Assembly: GCA_902531175.1 (NCBI GenBank)
Contig: CACADE010000002.1
Location: 124,001-188,000 of the forward strand
Source of the DNA: an uncultured Pelagibacteraceae bacterium
GTDB taxonomy: Bacteria; Pseudomonadota; Alphaproteobacteria; Pelagibacterales; Pelagibacteraceae
Reading direction: 5' to 3'
Length of the DNA: 64,000 nt
Shown here: positions 55,317 to 63,626 of the stretch, piece after piece
How the letters are laid out: every line of letters begins with the position of its first letter
Position numbering within the stretch: the stretch's first letter is position 1
Made by a program: the position numbers and the translations under genes
Notes under the pieces: generated by a model
Databases searched by the model: none
Told to the model about the DNA's origin: nothing
The model's input: only the letters and a program-made list of their open reading frames with translations

Positions 55317-55592
55317 ATGATCCTAAAAGGTACACAATTTCAAATTAAAGTTTGGAAATATTTAAAAACTATCAGGAAAGGTAGTGTTTTAACCTATTCT
55401 GAAGTAGCAAAGGGTATTAATAAGCCTAAAGCTGTTAGAGCTGTAGCGAATGCTATTGGAAAAAATCCATATGCTCCTAAAATACCATGCCATAGAGTAA
55501 TCAGGTCTGATGGATCTCTTGGAGGATATTCTGGAAAAGGTGGTATAAAAACCAAGAAAAAACTGCTCAAATCTGAGGGAATTTTGCTCTAA
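55317..55592 (+). CDS. Methylated-DNA-protein cysteine methyltransferase, single-domain
   Basis: A 91-aa protein equal to the C-terminal DNA-binding/active-site domain of Ogt/MGMT. It has the helix-turn-helix RAVANAIGKNP with its Arg, and the active-site motif IPCHRVIRSDGSLGGYSG with the acceptor Cys, so it differs from Atl proteins, which have Trp there. The usual N-terminal domain is absent; no start exists upstream before a stop at 55284. Repair of O6-alkylguanine is the inferred role. It begins about 16 bases after the last hairpin of the RNA candidate. Confidence 0.82.
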   Translation: MILKGTQFQIKVWKYLKTIRKGSVLTYSEVAKGINKPKAVRAVANAIGKNPYAPKIPCHRVIRSDGSLGGYSGKGGIKTKKKLLKSEGILL

Positions 55593-56123
55593 AAGTTAGC
55601 AATACCAACGTTTTTTTAAAATTTAACAACATTTAGTATTACAATTTTAAATTCCCCTATTGGTTGCAGCTTATAAAATGAAATCTTTAAATTAGGCCTA
55701 TATTTGGGGCATTAAAAGCTATATTCATAAATTGCATTACTTCTGTAATTATTTAGAAAATTAATATTTTTTAGTATATTTATATTAATTAATATTAAGA
55801 AATTCCCATATCAAAATAAAACTAGGTTTTTATTAGCAATAGATTTGTTCTAAATTTAATCATAATTGTTGATTTTATTGAATATTGGTCCCCTATCTCA
55901 TAATCCAATTTCAATATATATTTTTATAATTCAAATAACCGCATATTTATTGATTATTTTTTTAATTACCAGGACATGTCTAATTGACAAATTTTATAAT
56001 TTTATTCCATTATTTGTGTTTTATACTAGTTTAAATAAGTTTAGATATTATATAAAATTTAACAATTACAATAGTTTACACACATTAATTAATGTATTAT
56101 ATTAATATATAGTACATATAATT
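55593..56123. other. 530-bp stretch without a supported gene
   Basis: Very AT-rich DNA between ogt-like and EamA genes. One open frame of 79 codons (55866-56105, plus) is hydrophobic and low in complexity; I see no ribosome-binding site or family resemblance and do not call it. The stretch contains ATTCCCCTA (55651-55659), identical to a 9-mer in the tRNA-Glu T-arm (52512-52520). This is the longest apparently non-coding interval in the window. Confidence 0.5.
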
Positions 56124-56972
56124 TTACTTATATTTATGATAATATTCTCTTTTAAAAACATATAACCCAGATAAAACAATTATGAAAAGACCAATAAAAA
56201 TATATTTATCCGGAAAATCCGAAAACACATAATATCCTAAAATAAGGTTAGTAACTATCTCAAAATAACCAAATGGTGCTAATTTTGAAGCATCAGCGTG
56301 ACGAAGAGACAAAATGATTAATATATGGCCTAAACAGGCAAATATACCCATTAGAGCCATCCAAGACCATTGAATTGGAGTAGGATTAATCCAAACAATA
56401 GGAACAAAAAAAGATGCGATAATGACCCCTACTACGCCTGTAATCAGCAATGTGAGTAAAGGACTATCTGTTGAATGTAATTTTCGAGTTATTATTAGAT
56501 AAAAGCCGTAAAAACAGCCTGTTCCAACGGCTGTTAAACTAGCAAGATTAATCTCTATAATTCCAGGTCTTATAACGACTAAAATACCAAAAAAACCGAC
56601 TAATACAGCAGTCCAACGTCTATATCCGACTTTTTCGTTAAGTAAAAATGGAGAAAGAGCAGTTGTGACCAATGGAGCAACGAACGCCAATGTTAATGCT
56701 TTTGCCATAGAGATCACAGAAATGGAGTAAAAAAAACATATATTTGCAAAAAATAAAAACAAACCTCTAATTATTTGTAATTTGATATTTTGAGAAAACT
56801 TCAATTGTTCCCTAAAAAATAAAAACATAAAAAAAGTTGTGAATACAACTGTAAAAAAATATCTAGCCCACGTTATTTGAAAAAAAGACAAATCTGAAGA
56901 TAAGTATTTTGCAATTGCATCCATAAAGGGCAAAACTATCCATGCGGATAAATTTAAAAATATTGCTTTCAT
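56124..56972 (-). CDS. EamA/DMT-family transporter
   Basis: Ten-segment membrane permease, 282 aa, with two EamA repeats. Typical features are the N-terminal LSAWIVLPFMDAIAKYLSS, the Pro/Gly-rich LAFVAPLVTTALSPFLLNEKVGYRRW and the second-repeat glutamate region. Transported substrate unknown; S-adenosylmethionine or amino-acid efflux occurs among relatives. It starts directly after the AEC transporter stop on the same strand. Confidence 0.87.
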   Translation of the reverse strand: MKAIFLNLSAWIVLPFMDAIAKYLSSDLSFFQITWARYFFTVVFTTFFMFLFFREQLKFSQNIKLQIIRGLFLFFANICFFYSISVISMAKALTLAFVAPLVTTALSPFLLNEKVGYRRWTAVLVGFFGILVVIRPGIIEINLASLTAVGTGCFYGFYLIITRKLHSTDSPLLTLLITGVVGVIIASFFVPIVWINPTPIQWSWMALMGIFACLGHILIILSLRHADASKLAPFGYFEIVTNLILGYYVFSDFPDKYIFIGLFIIVLSGLYVFKREYYHKYK

Positions 56973-57872
56973 TTAAGCAAAATATTTAAGGGCGATAAAT
57001 ACTGTAATTGGCACTGTAACCAATGACATTAAAGTAGAAACAACAATTGTGCTGGAAATATTATCTACATTTTTTTTTGGTGAATACATTGAAGCAACCA
57101 AATAACAAAGTATTGCACTAGGCATTGAAGATTGAATTAGTAAAACTCCAGCTGCAAAACCAGATAAATTAAAAAATTTTATAATAAAAAAACCTACGAT
57201 TGGACCAAGAATTACTCTACCAATTGATGTTATAATTGAGTCTCTCAAAGAAAATACTTTCATTTGGGTTAAGGCAATACCTAAAGACATTAAAATCATT
57301 ACAATCATTGCATAAGATAAAAGCATTGTTGTATTAATTACAAAAACTGGCATTTCTTTGCCGTAGTATAAAAATATAACGGTCAAAATAATTGTATAGA
57401 AAGAAGGACTTTTTGCGATTATTGAAAAATCAAATTTTCGTTTTGCAAGAAATATATTAGCAGTAAAATGTAAAAGTATTACCAATGATGATATGGCTGC
57501 AGCTACGCCCATTCCCAATTTACCATATGCAAAAAGACATATTGGTATACCCATATTACCGGTATTAGGTAAAAAAAAAGTAGGTAATTCTCTGATATAA
57601 TCTTTTTTCATAAGAATTAAAAAAACAAGACCGATTAAAGCAAATGATGAGAGTAATATTAATGCGTAAATAAAATATTCTGCAAATATATCAAATGTGA
57701 CACCTGTAGATGTAAGAGAGAAAATTACTAAAGCTGGAGTTCCAAAATTTCCAGCATAAGATGTTATAAACGAAGTATCAAAATTTGGATTTTTTTTCCC
57801 TAATAAAAAACCAATTCCAACAATAAAAAATACAGGGAATAGAACTTCAAAGAGCTTTAAATAAAGTTCCAT
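56973..57872 (-). CDS. AEC-family transporter (auxin efflux carrier type)
   Basis: A 299-aa membrane protein with about ten segments. The pattern LFEVLFPVFFIVGIGFLLGKK at the N-terminus, FLPNTGNMGIPICLFAYG in the middle and QSSMPSAILCYLVA near the C-terminus match the AEC family (malonate or auxin-like efflux carriers in annotation). The substrate is unknown. It shares its first base with the hom stop, placing it in the argC-hom transcript. Confidence 0.87.
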   Translation of the reverse strand: MELYLKLFEVLFPVFFIVGIGFLLGKKNPNFDTSFITSYAGNFGTPALVIFSLTSTGVTFDIFAEYFIYALILLSSFALIGLVFLILMKKDYIRELPTFFLPNTGNMGIPICLFAYGKLGMGVAAAISSLVILLHFTANIFLAKRKFDFSIIAKSPSFYTIILTVIFLYYGKEMPVFVINTTMLLSYAMIVMILMSLGIALTQMKVFSLRDSIITSIGRVILGPIVGFFIIKFFNLSGFAAGVLLIQSSMPSAILCYLVASMYSPKKNVDNISSTIVVSTLMSLVTVPITVFIALKYFA

Positions 57873-59161
57873 TAAAAAAGTCTTAATAATACAGGGTTTT
57901 TAATAATATTTAAATTTGATTTAAAAGATTTAATACATTTCTGATAATCTTTTTCTAAAGATTTGTGAGTTATAATCACAATAGAAGCAGTTTTATTTTT
58001 ATTATTTGGTATTTGTATTAATCTTTGAACAGATATTTTGTGTTTAGCAAATTTTTTTGTGATTTCAGATAGGACACCCGGTTTATCTTTAACTTCAAGC
58101 CTAATATATAAAGCATTTGAATAATTATCTGTATTATATATTGATGGAGATTTTCTTTTATTATCAGAAATCCCAAAAGGGTATTTGATATTTCCACGTA
58201 AAATTGACAAAAGATCAGACATTAAAGCTGACGAGGTTGGACCAGGTCCAGCACCTTCTCCTTGCAAAACACTCTCACCTACTGGATTACCTTCAATTAT
58301 AACAGCATTCATAACACCATTAACATTTGCGATGTATGTATTTTTTTTAATTAAACACGGATGAACTCTTTCAAATAATTTATTATTAACAATTTCTGTT
58401 ATTCCCAATAATTTAATTTTATAATTTAATTGATTTGCAATTTCTAAATCCTTGTATTCTATATTTTCAATACCCTCCATTAGACATTTTGAATTTGATA
58501 TTTTATTATTAAATGCCAAAGCAGAAAGAATTTTAACTTTAGCTAAAGCATCGTAACCATTTAAATCTAATTTTGGATTACCTGGTTCAGCATAACCTAA
58601 TAGTTGAGCTTTTTTTAATACAGTTGAAAAGCCAGACTTAGTTTCTTCCATTTCAGATAATATATAATTACAAGTACCATTTAATATTCCATATACTTTA
58701 CTTATCTTGTTAGTTGCTAGTCCTTCTTTAATAGTCCTTAATACAGGGATTCCACCTCCTACTGATGCTTCAAATTCTAAATTAACTTTATTTTTTTCAG
58801 CAAGTTTAGAAAGATTATTGCCGTGTTTAGAAATTAATGCCTTGTTAGGAGTTACAACATGAATTTTATTTTTAAGTGCAAATTCTACAATTTTTTTTGA
58901 TATACCATCAGATTGACCAATGGCTTCTATTAAAATATCAATTTTATTATTTTTAAAAATTTTAAAGGGATCTTTATAAAATATTTTCTTATTAATTCTA
59001 AATTTTCTTTTTTTATTAATATTTTTAGCTGAAATTGCAGAAACAGAGATAATTTTTCCAGTTTTTTTTAGAATATCTTTTTTTTTTGTATTTAATTCAT
59101 TATAGAGATAATTACCGATCTGTCCTAATCCAACAATTGCTATATTAAGCTTTTTAGTCAT
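57872..59161 (-). CDS. hom: Homoserine dehydrogenase
   Basis: NAD(P)-dependent enzyme reducing aspartate semialdehyde to homoserine for threonine and methionine, 429 aa. The Rossmann motif IVGLGQIGNYLY is at the N-terminus, the catalytic region contains GILNGTCNYIL and GYAEPGNPKLDLNGYDALAK, and a C-terminal ACT domain (KDKPGVLSEITKKF) allows feedback control. Start choice: ATG 59161 (MTKKLN); ATG 59170 overlaps the preceding gene and is also possible. Homoserine is the route to the metY substrate. Confidence 0.92.
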   Translation of the reverse strand: MTKKLNIAIVGLGQIGNYLYNELNTKKKDILKKTGKIISVSAISAKNINKKRKFRINKKIFYKDPFKIFKNNKIDILIEAIGQSDGISKKIVEFALKNKIHVVTPNKALISKHGNNLSKLAEKNKVNLEFEASVGGGIPVLRTIKEGLATNKISKVYGILNGTCNYILSEMEETKSGFSTVLKKAQLLGYAEPGNPKLDLNGYDALAKVKILSALAFNNKISNSKCLMEGIENIEYKDLEIANQLNYKIKLLGITEIVNNKLFERVHPCLIKKNTYIANVNGVMNAVIIEGNPVGESVLQGEGAGPGPTSSALMSDLLSILRGNIKYPFGISDNKRKSPSIYNTDNYSNALYIRLEVKDKPGVLSEITKKFAKHKISVQRLIQIPNNKNKTASIVIITHKSLEKDYQKCIKSFKSNLNIIKNPVLLRLF

Positions 59162-59162
59162 A

Positions 59163-59366
59163 TCAATCATCTAAACTCGGAAAACTACTATTTTTTCCAT
59201 AATTAATAATTTTATTTTTAAAATCCTCGAAAGAAATATTTTTATCAATATCTAAATTTGGTTTTTCAACCATATCATCATTTTTTTTCTTTAAAAAAGA
59301 ACCAAAGTTTTGGTTAGAACAATTATTTATAAATAAAAAAATTAATAAAATTACTAGTATTCTCAT
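59163..59366 (-). CDS. Small lipoprotein between argC and hom
   Basis: A 67-aa protein with a short signal sequence and lipobox (FINNC, Cys about 16), followed by a polar acidic/basic tail without known domain. ATG 59366 shares a base with the argC stop (TGATG), so it is translated in series with argC and hom. The family is unrecognised; the link to amino-acid biosynthesis is positional only. Confidence 0.65.
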   Translation of the reverse strand: MRILVILLIFLFINNCSNQNFGSFLKKKNDDMVEKPNLDIDKNISFEDFKNKIINYGKNSSFPSLDD

Positions 59367-60388
59367 CAATTTAATCCTTCATCAGACTTATATCCAAATA
59401 AAATATTCATATTTTGAACAGCCTGTCCACTACCACCCTTAATCAAATTATCTATTGCTGACAATATAATAATTTTATTCTTATATTTGCTCTCACACAC
59501 GGAAATATAACAATTATTTGTGTTTATTACTTCATTAGTTCCTAAAAAAGTATTTGGTTTCAAAATTTTAATGAATTTATGATTTTTGTAATATTTTTTT
59601 AGAAAAGAATAAATTTTTTTAAGAGAATCATTTCTTTTTAGATCTAAATACATAGTAGTTAATATTCCTCTAAACATTGGTGAAAGATGAGGTGTAAATT
59701 GAAATTTTACCTTTTTGCCAGTTTTTATTTTTAGTTCCTGATCAATTTCTGAATTGTGCCTGTGAAAGGCTAAACCATAGGCACTCAATGTCTCATTTAA
59801 AAATTTGTTGTTATATTTTTTATGAATATTTCTGCCTGCACCTGAATAACCGGATTTAGAATCAATTATGATATTGTTTGATTTAACAATATTTTTATTA
59901 ATTAACGGTACTAGGGGTAATAAAATTGATGTTGGATAACAGCCTGGACAAGAAATTATCTTATATTTTTTAATGTTCTGATTATTCAACTCAGGTAAAG
60001 AATAAATACTTTTTTTGATTAATTTAGGTGCATTGTGTTTGATTTTATACCATTTCAAATAATCACTGGCTGATTTAAGTCTAAAATCTGCTGCTAAATC
60101 AATTAAAATATTTTTATTATTTAAATTTTTTGAAATTTTTTGAGCCTCTCCATTGGGTAATGCAGTAAATATAACATCAACATTTTTTAATAATTCTTCA
60201 TTAAATTTAACAATATTTGGTAGTTTATATTTATTAAAGTATTTATCATAAGAGCTAATTTTCTTACCTACAGAGGTATCACCACAAAGATATTTAATTT
60301 TAACTCTTTTATGTTTAGTTAATAATTTGACCAATTGAATACCTATGTATCCAGTAGCTCCAGCAACTAATGCATTAATCTTAGACAT
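59366..60388 (-). CDS. argC: N-acetyl-gamma-glutamyl-phosphate reductase
   Basis: NADPH-dependent third step of arginine synthesis, 340 aa. The Rossmann motif VAGATGYIGIQLVKLL opens the protein, the catalytic Cys lies in ISCPGCYPTS (about residue 147), and the His of LAFHRHNSEI and the FTPHLSPMFRG segment complete the active site. It follows rpsI after a 33-bp gap on the same strand, as in other alphaproteobacteria. Confidence 0.95.
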   Translation of the reverse strand: MSKINALVAGATGYIGIQLVKLLTKHKRVKIKYLCGDTSVGKKISSYDKYFNKYKLPNIVKFNEELLKNVDVIFTALPNGEAQKISKNLNNKNILIDLAADFRLKSASDYLKWYKIKHNAPKLIKKSIYSLPELNNQNIKKYKIISCPGCYPTSILLPLVPLINKNIVKSNNIIIDSKSGYSGAGRNIHKKYNNKFLNETLSAYGLAFHRHNSEIDQELKIKTGKKVKFQFTPHLSPMFRGILTTMYLDLKRNDSLKKIYSFLKKYYKNHKFIKILKPNTFLGTNEVINTNNCYISVCESKYKNKIIILSAIDNLIKGGSGQAVQNMNILFGYKSDEGLN

Positions 60389-60421
60389 ATTGTAATATAA
60401 CAGTTGTTTAATAAAATGATA

Positions 60422-60853
60422 TTATCTTTTAGAAAACTGATAACTTCTTCTAGCTTTTGCTCGACCAGGTTTTTTTCTCTCAACTGATCTAGAATCTCTC
60501 GTGGTAAGTTTTTCTTTTCTAAGTGTTGGTTTTAAATTTTCATCAAATTGTAATAGTGCTCTTGATATACCATGAACCAATGCTCCTGCTTGACCTGTGT
60601 GTCCACCTCCAACAACTTGGGATCTAACATCGTATTCTGTGGATTGATTGATAATTTCAAAAGGTCTTAGTATTTGCATTTTATGAGTAGCTCTTGTGAA
60701 ATAATCATCTAGATTTTTACCATTAACGTAAATTTTACCAGTCCCTTTTTTTAACCAAACTTTTGCAATTGAAGTCTTTCTTCTACCTGTTGCATATTTT
60801 GCATCTTTAAAATCTAATTTTAGTTTTGAGGATGTTGATTGATTTGTTTCCAT
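60422..60853 (-). CDS. rpsI: 30S ribosomal protein S9
   Basis: Ribosomal small-subunit protein, 143 aa. The core begins at YATGRRKTSIAKVWL (about residue 20), contains VVGGGHTGQAGALVHGISRAL, and ends with the tRNA-contacting tail RAKARRSYQFSKR. It starts one base after the rplM stop, the universal L13-S9 operon. Confidence 0.97.
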   Translation of the reverse strand: METNQSTSSKLKLDFKDAKYATGRRKTSIAKVWLKKGTGKIYVNGKNLDDYFTRATHKMQILRPFEIINQSTEYDVRSQVVGGGHTGQAGALVHGISRALLQFDENLKPTLRKEKLTTRDSRSVERKKPGRAKARRSYQFSKR

Positions 60854-60854
60854 T

Positions 60855-61313
60855 TTAATTTCTTACTATATTTTTTGAATTAAGTTTTCCAATCTCTATT
60901 ACCTCAGGGTTTTGTGCTGAGTGAGGATGATCTGATCCTGAATAAACCTTAAGTTTAGTCAATTGTTTTTTAGCTAAAGGACCACCTGGCAACATTCTTT
61001 TTACAGCCATCTTTAAAACTTCACCCGGTTTTGAAGATTGTAATATTTCAGGTGTTGTTTCTTTAATTCCTCCAGGATGACCTGTGTGTCTATAATATTT
61101 TTTATTTGAAAACTTGTTTCCTGTAAATTTTATTTGATCTACGTTTTTAACAACAACAAAATCTCCATTATCCATATGAGGAGTAAATGTTGCTTTATTT
61201 TTTCCTCTAAGAATTTTTGACACAACGGTTGCTAGTCTTCCTACCACAGCTCCAGTTGCGTCAATTTCAAACCATTTATTATTTAGGTCATCTTTTTTAA
61301 GAAATTTAGTCAT
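60855..61313 (-). CDS. rplM: 50S ribosomal protein L13
   Basis: Ribosomal large-subunit protein, 152 aa, first gene of the L13-S9 operon. Conserved stretches include WFEIDATGAVVGRLAT, FTPHMDNGDFVVV, YYRHTGHPGGI and VKRMLPGGPLAKKQL. I chose ATG 61313; the open frame to 61352 adds a non-conserved extension. A consensus promoter lies only 11 bp upstream of the ATG, which would make the message almost leaderless. Confidence 0.96.
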   Translation of the reverse strand: MTKFLKKDDLNNKWFEIDATGAVVGRLATVVSKILRGKNKATFTPHMDNGDFVVVKNVDQIKFTGNKFSNKKYYRHTGHPGGIKETTPEILQSSKPGEVLKMAVKRMLPGGPLAKKQLTKLKVYSGSDHPHSAQNPEVIEIGKLNSKNIVRN

Positions 61314-61323
61314 AATTGCGGGA

Positions 61324-61352
61324 TTAATACTTATAAATCGATATATTGTCAA
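61324..61352 (-). promoter_or_regulatory. Sigma-70 type promoter of rplM-rpsI
   Basis: On the minus strand, a perfect TTGACA (61347-61352) is followed after 17 bases by TATTAA (61324-61329). The predicted transcript starts about 61317, only a few bases before the rplM ATG at 61313. A 9-bp hairpin (61362-61370/61388-61396) lies just upstream between this promoter and metY. Confidence 0.55.
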
Positions 61353-61431
61353 ACGATATACAGTTAGAACTTAAGTCATTTTTGATAGTTTTAACTAATA
61401 AATAAGCTATAAATAAGCGATAATATTTGTG

Positions 61432-61437
61432 TATAAT
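61432..61437 (+). promoter_or_regulatory. Consensus -10 element of metY
   Basis: Perfect TATAAT 33 bases before the metY ATG; the -35 region is weak. A start near 61444 would leave a leader of about 26 bases that carries the AGGAG ribosome-binding site (61458-61462), too short for a SAM-II or SAM-V riboswitch. Confidence 0.4.
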
Positions 61438-61469
61438 AAATTCTTAAAAACTTAAACAGGAGCAACTAA

Positions 61470-62798
61470 ATGTCAGACAAAAAAGGAATGGATCCTAAAA
61501 CATATAAATTTGATACCCTTAGTTTACATGCAGGTTATCAGCCTCATAAAAATGCTGGTTCAAGACAAGTGCCAATATACCAAACAACTTCATATCTATT
61601 TGATGATGTAGATCATGCGGCAGCATTGTTTAATTTAGAAAGGGGTGGACATATTTATAGTAGGATATCAAATCCGACAGTTGCCGTTTTAGAGGAGAGA
61701 GTTGCTTCATTAGAAGGAGGAACAGCTGCACTTGCTACATCGTCTGGTATGAGTGCGATATTTCTTGCAGTAATGACTCTTTGTGAGGCAGGAGATCATT
61801 TAGTTGTATCATCCCAACTTTATGGCGGAACAGTAAATTTGTTTAGATTAACACTTCCAAAATTTGGAATTAAGACAACTTTTGTTAAACCGAGAGACAC
61901 AGAAGGATTTAAAAAAGCAATTCAAAAAAATACAAAAGGTATTTTTGGAGAACTTGTAGGTAATCCAGGAAATGAAATAATGAATATGCCTGAGATTGCT
62001 AAAATAGCTCACGACGAAGGTATTCCTTTAATGGTAGATGCAACTTATCAAACACCTTATTTATGCAAACCTATAGAACACGGTGCTGATATTGTAGTTC
62101 ATTCACTTACTAAATGGATGGCTGGTCATGGATCTTCAATGGCTGGTATAATCGTTGAAGGTGGCAAGTTTGACTGGATGCAAAATGATAAATTTCCAAC
62201 AATGACTCAACCATATGAAGGTTATCATGGATTATCTTTTGCTGAAGAATTTGGACCAACAGCGTTTACTATGAAAGCAAGAGCGGAAGGTATGAGAGAT
62301 TTTGGTCCTTGTCTAAGCCCTCAAAATGCATGGAATGTGTTACAAGGTATAGAGACACTTTCTGTCAGAATGAAAAAACATTGCGAGAATGCTGAAAAAA
62401 TGGTCGAGTATTTATTAGGCCACGAAAGTGTTGCTTGGGTTTCACATCCGAGTGTACCAGATCATCCTGATCATGATTTAGCAAGCAAATTATTACCAAA
62501 TGGTAAAGGATCAATGATAGCATTTGGTATTAAAGGAGGGAAAGCAGCAGGTGAAGCATTTATTAATAACGTTAAACTTGCTTCTCATTTAGCAAATGTT
62601 GGGGATACTCGAACATTGGTAATTCATCCAGCATCAGCTACACATTCCCAAATGGATGAAGCTACGTTAAAGTTTGCGGGTTTATCCCATGATATGATCA
62701 GATTATCTGTTGGTATTGAGGATATAGATGATATTAAAAACGACTTTGAAAATGGATTTAGAGCTGCTAGGAAACCTAGACTCGTATCCAATCAATGA
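61470..62798 (+). CDS. metY: O-acetylhomoserine sulfhydrylase (MetY-type PLP enzyme)
   Basis: Cys/Met-metabolism PLP enzyme of 442 aa, making homocysteine from O-acetylhomoserine and sulfide. Motifs: YSRISNPTVAVLEERVASLEGG, the stacking region SSQLYGGT, DATYQTPYLCKP, and the PLP Lys in VVHSLTKWMAGHG (about residue 213). The length and the NVGDTRTLVIHPASATHSQ tail favour MetY over cystathionine gamma-synthase or MetZ. An AGGAG site precedes the ATG. It overlaps the hydrolase gene by 4 bp. Confidence 0.9.
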   Translation: MSDKKGMDPKTYKFDTLSLHAGYQPHKNAGSRQVPIYQTTSYLFDDVDHAAALFNLERGGHIYSRISNPTVAVLEERVASLEGGTAALATSSGMSAIFLAVMTLCEAGDHLVVSSQLYGGTVNLFRLTLPKFGIKTTFVKPRDTEGFKKAIQKNTKGIFGELVGNPGNEIMNMPEIAKIAHDEGIPLMVDATYQTPYLCKPIEHGADIVVHSLTKWMAGHGSSMAGIIVEGGKFDWMQNDKFPTMTQPYEGYHGLSFAEEFGPTAFTMKARAEGMRDFGPCLSPQNAWNVLQGIETLSVRMKKHCENAEKMVEYLLGHESVAWVSHPSVPDHPDHDLASKLLPNGKGSMIAFGIKGGKAAGEAFINNVKLASHLANVGDTRTLVIHPASATHSQMDEATLKFAGLSHDMIRLSVGIEDIDDIKNDFENGFRAARKPRLVSNQ

Positions 62799-63607
62799 AG
62801 TTTCAAGTAAACAATAACGAAGTTTATGCCTCTACAGGTGGTAGACCATTTGATAAAAATAAACCATTAATAATTTTTGTACACGGTAGCGGACTAACTC
62901 ATATGACATGGGTTTTGCAAACAAGATATTTTGCTTTCCATGGATATAGCGTTTTAGCTTTAGATATGCCAGGTCATGGATTGTCGGGAGGCGAAAGTTT
63001 AAAATCAATTGAAGATATGGCCGATTGGGTAAGCGATGTTATTGATGCAGTTGGATATAAAGAAGCTTCTTTAGTTGGTCACTCACAAGGATGTTTAGTT
63101 ACAGTTGAGTGCACAGCTAGGAATCCAGATAAAATAAAAACTTTAAGTTTAATGGGTGGTGCTGGTGCAATTCCAATGAACCCTGAACTATTATCTTTAG
63201 CAGAAAACAACGATCCTAAGGCTGTAGAATTAATGATGGACTGGGCTCATGGGCCAGCTGGTCACTTTGGCGGTCATCCCGTTCCGGGGTTATATCATAT
63301 TAATACTGGTTCAATGTTAGCTAAAACAAGAACAATAAAAAATACCCTTGGTGTAGATTTTAGAGCATGTGATAATTACAAAAATGGTTTTGAGGCTGCA
63401 AAACAAATTAAGATACCTACCCTTTCTATACTTGCAACTGACGATAAAATGTGTCCAGTAAAAGAAGGTAAAAAACTGGCAAATTTAATTGAAGGAAGTC
63501 AAATAGATATAATAGATAATTGTGGACATATGATGTTATTAGAGGAAGCAGATCGTGTATTAAATGTTTTAAAAAAATTCATAATAACAAATTATCCAGC
63601 AAATTAG
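62795..63607 (+). CDS. Alpha/beta hydrolase
   Basis: A 270-aa alpha/beta-hydrolase. The oxyanion region is FVHGSGLTHMTW, the nucleophile elbow VGHSQGCLV (Ser about 103), the acid is probably the Asp in ATDDKMCP, and the catalytic His is in DNCGHMMLLE. It is not a MetX-type homoserine acetyltransferase, which has a different elbow and length. Substrate unknown. The ATGA overlap with metY indicates co-translation, suggesting a link with sulfur or methionine metabolism. Confidence 0.85.
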   Translation: MKFQVNNNEVYASTGGRPFDKNKPLIIFVHGSGLTHMTWVLQTRYFAFHGYSVLALDMPGHGLSGGESLKSIEDMADWVSDVIDAVGYKEASLVGHSQGCLVTVECTARNPDKIKTLSLMGGAGAIPMNPELLSLAENNDPKAVELMMDWAHGPAGHFGGHPVPGLYHINTGSMLAKTRTIKNTLGVDFRACDNYKNGFEAAKQIKIPTLSILATDDKMCPVKEGKKLANLIEGSQIDIIDNCGHMMLLEEADRVLNVLKKFIITNYPAN

Positions 63608-63626
63608 TAATTATAAATTTACATTT

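Noticed and set aside
52512-55659. ATTCCCCTA direct repeat as proven attachment sites
   Set aside because: Only 9 bp, and the copy lies inside the tRNA T-arm rather than extending to its 3' end; too weak to call att sites.
55866-56105. 79-codon hydrophobic open frame in the gap after ogt
   Set aside because: Low complexity, no ribosome-binding site and no family pattern; AT-rich DNA gives such frames by chance.
61397-61469. SAM-II/SAM-V riboswitch before metY
   Set aside because: A weak resemblance (ACTTAAACAGGAG) lacks the expected AGCTAAA core and I could not form the pseudoknot; kept only as a question.
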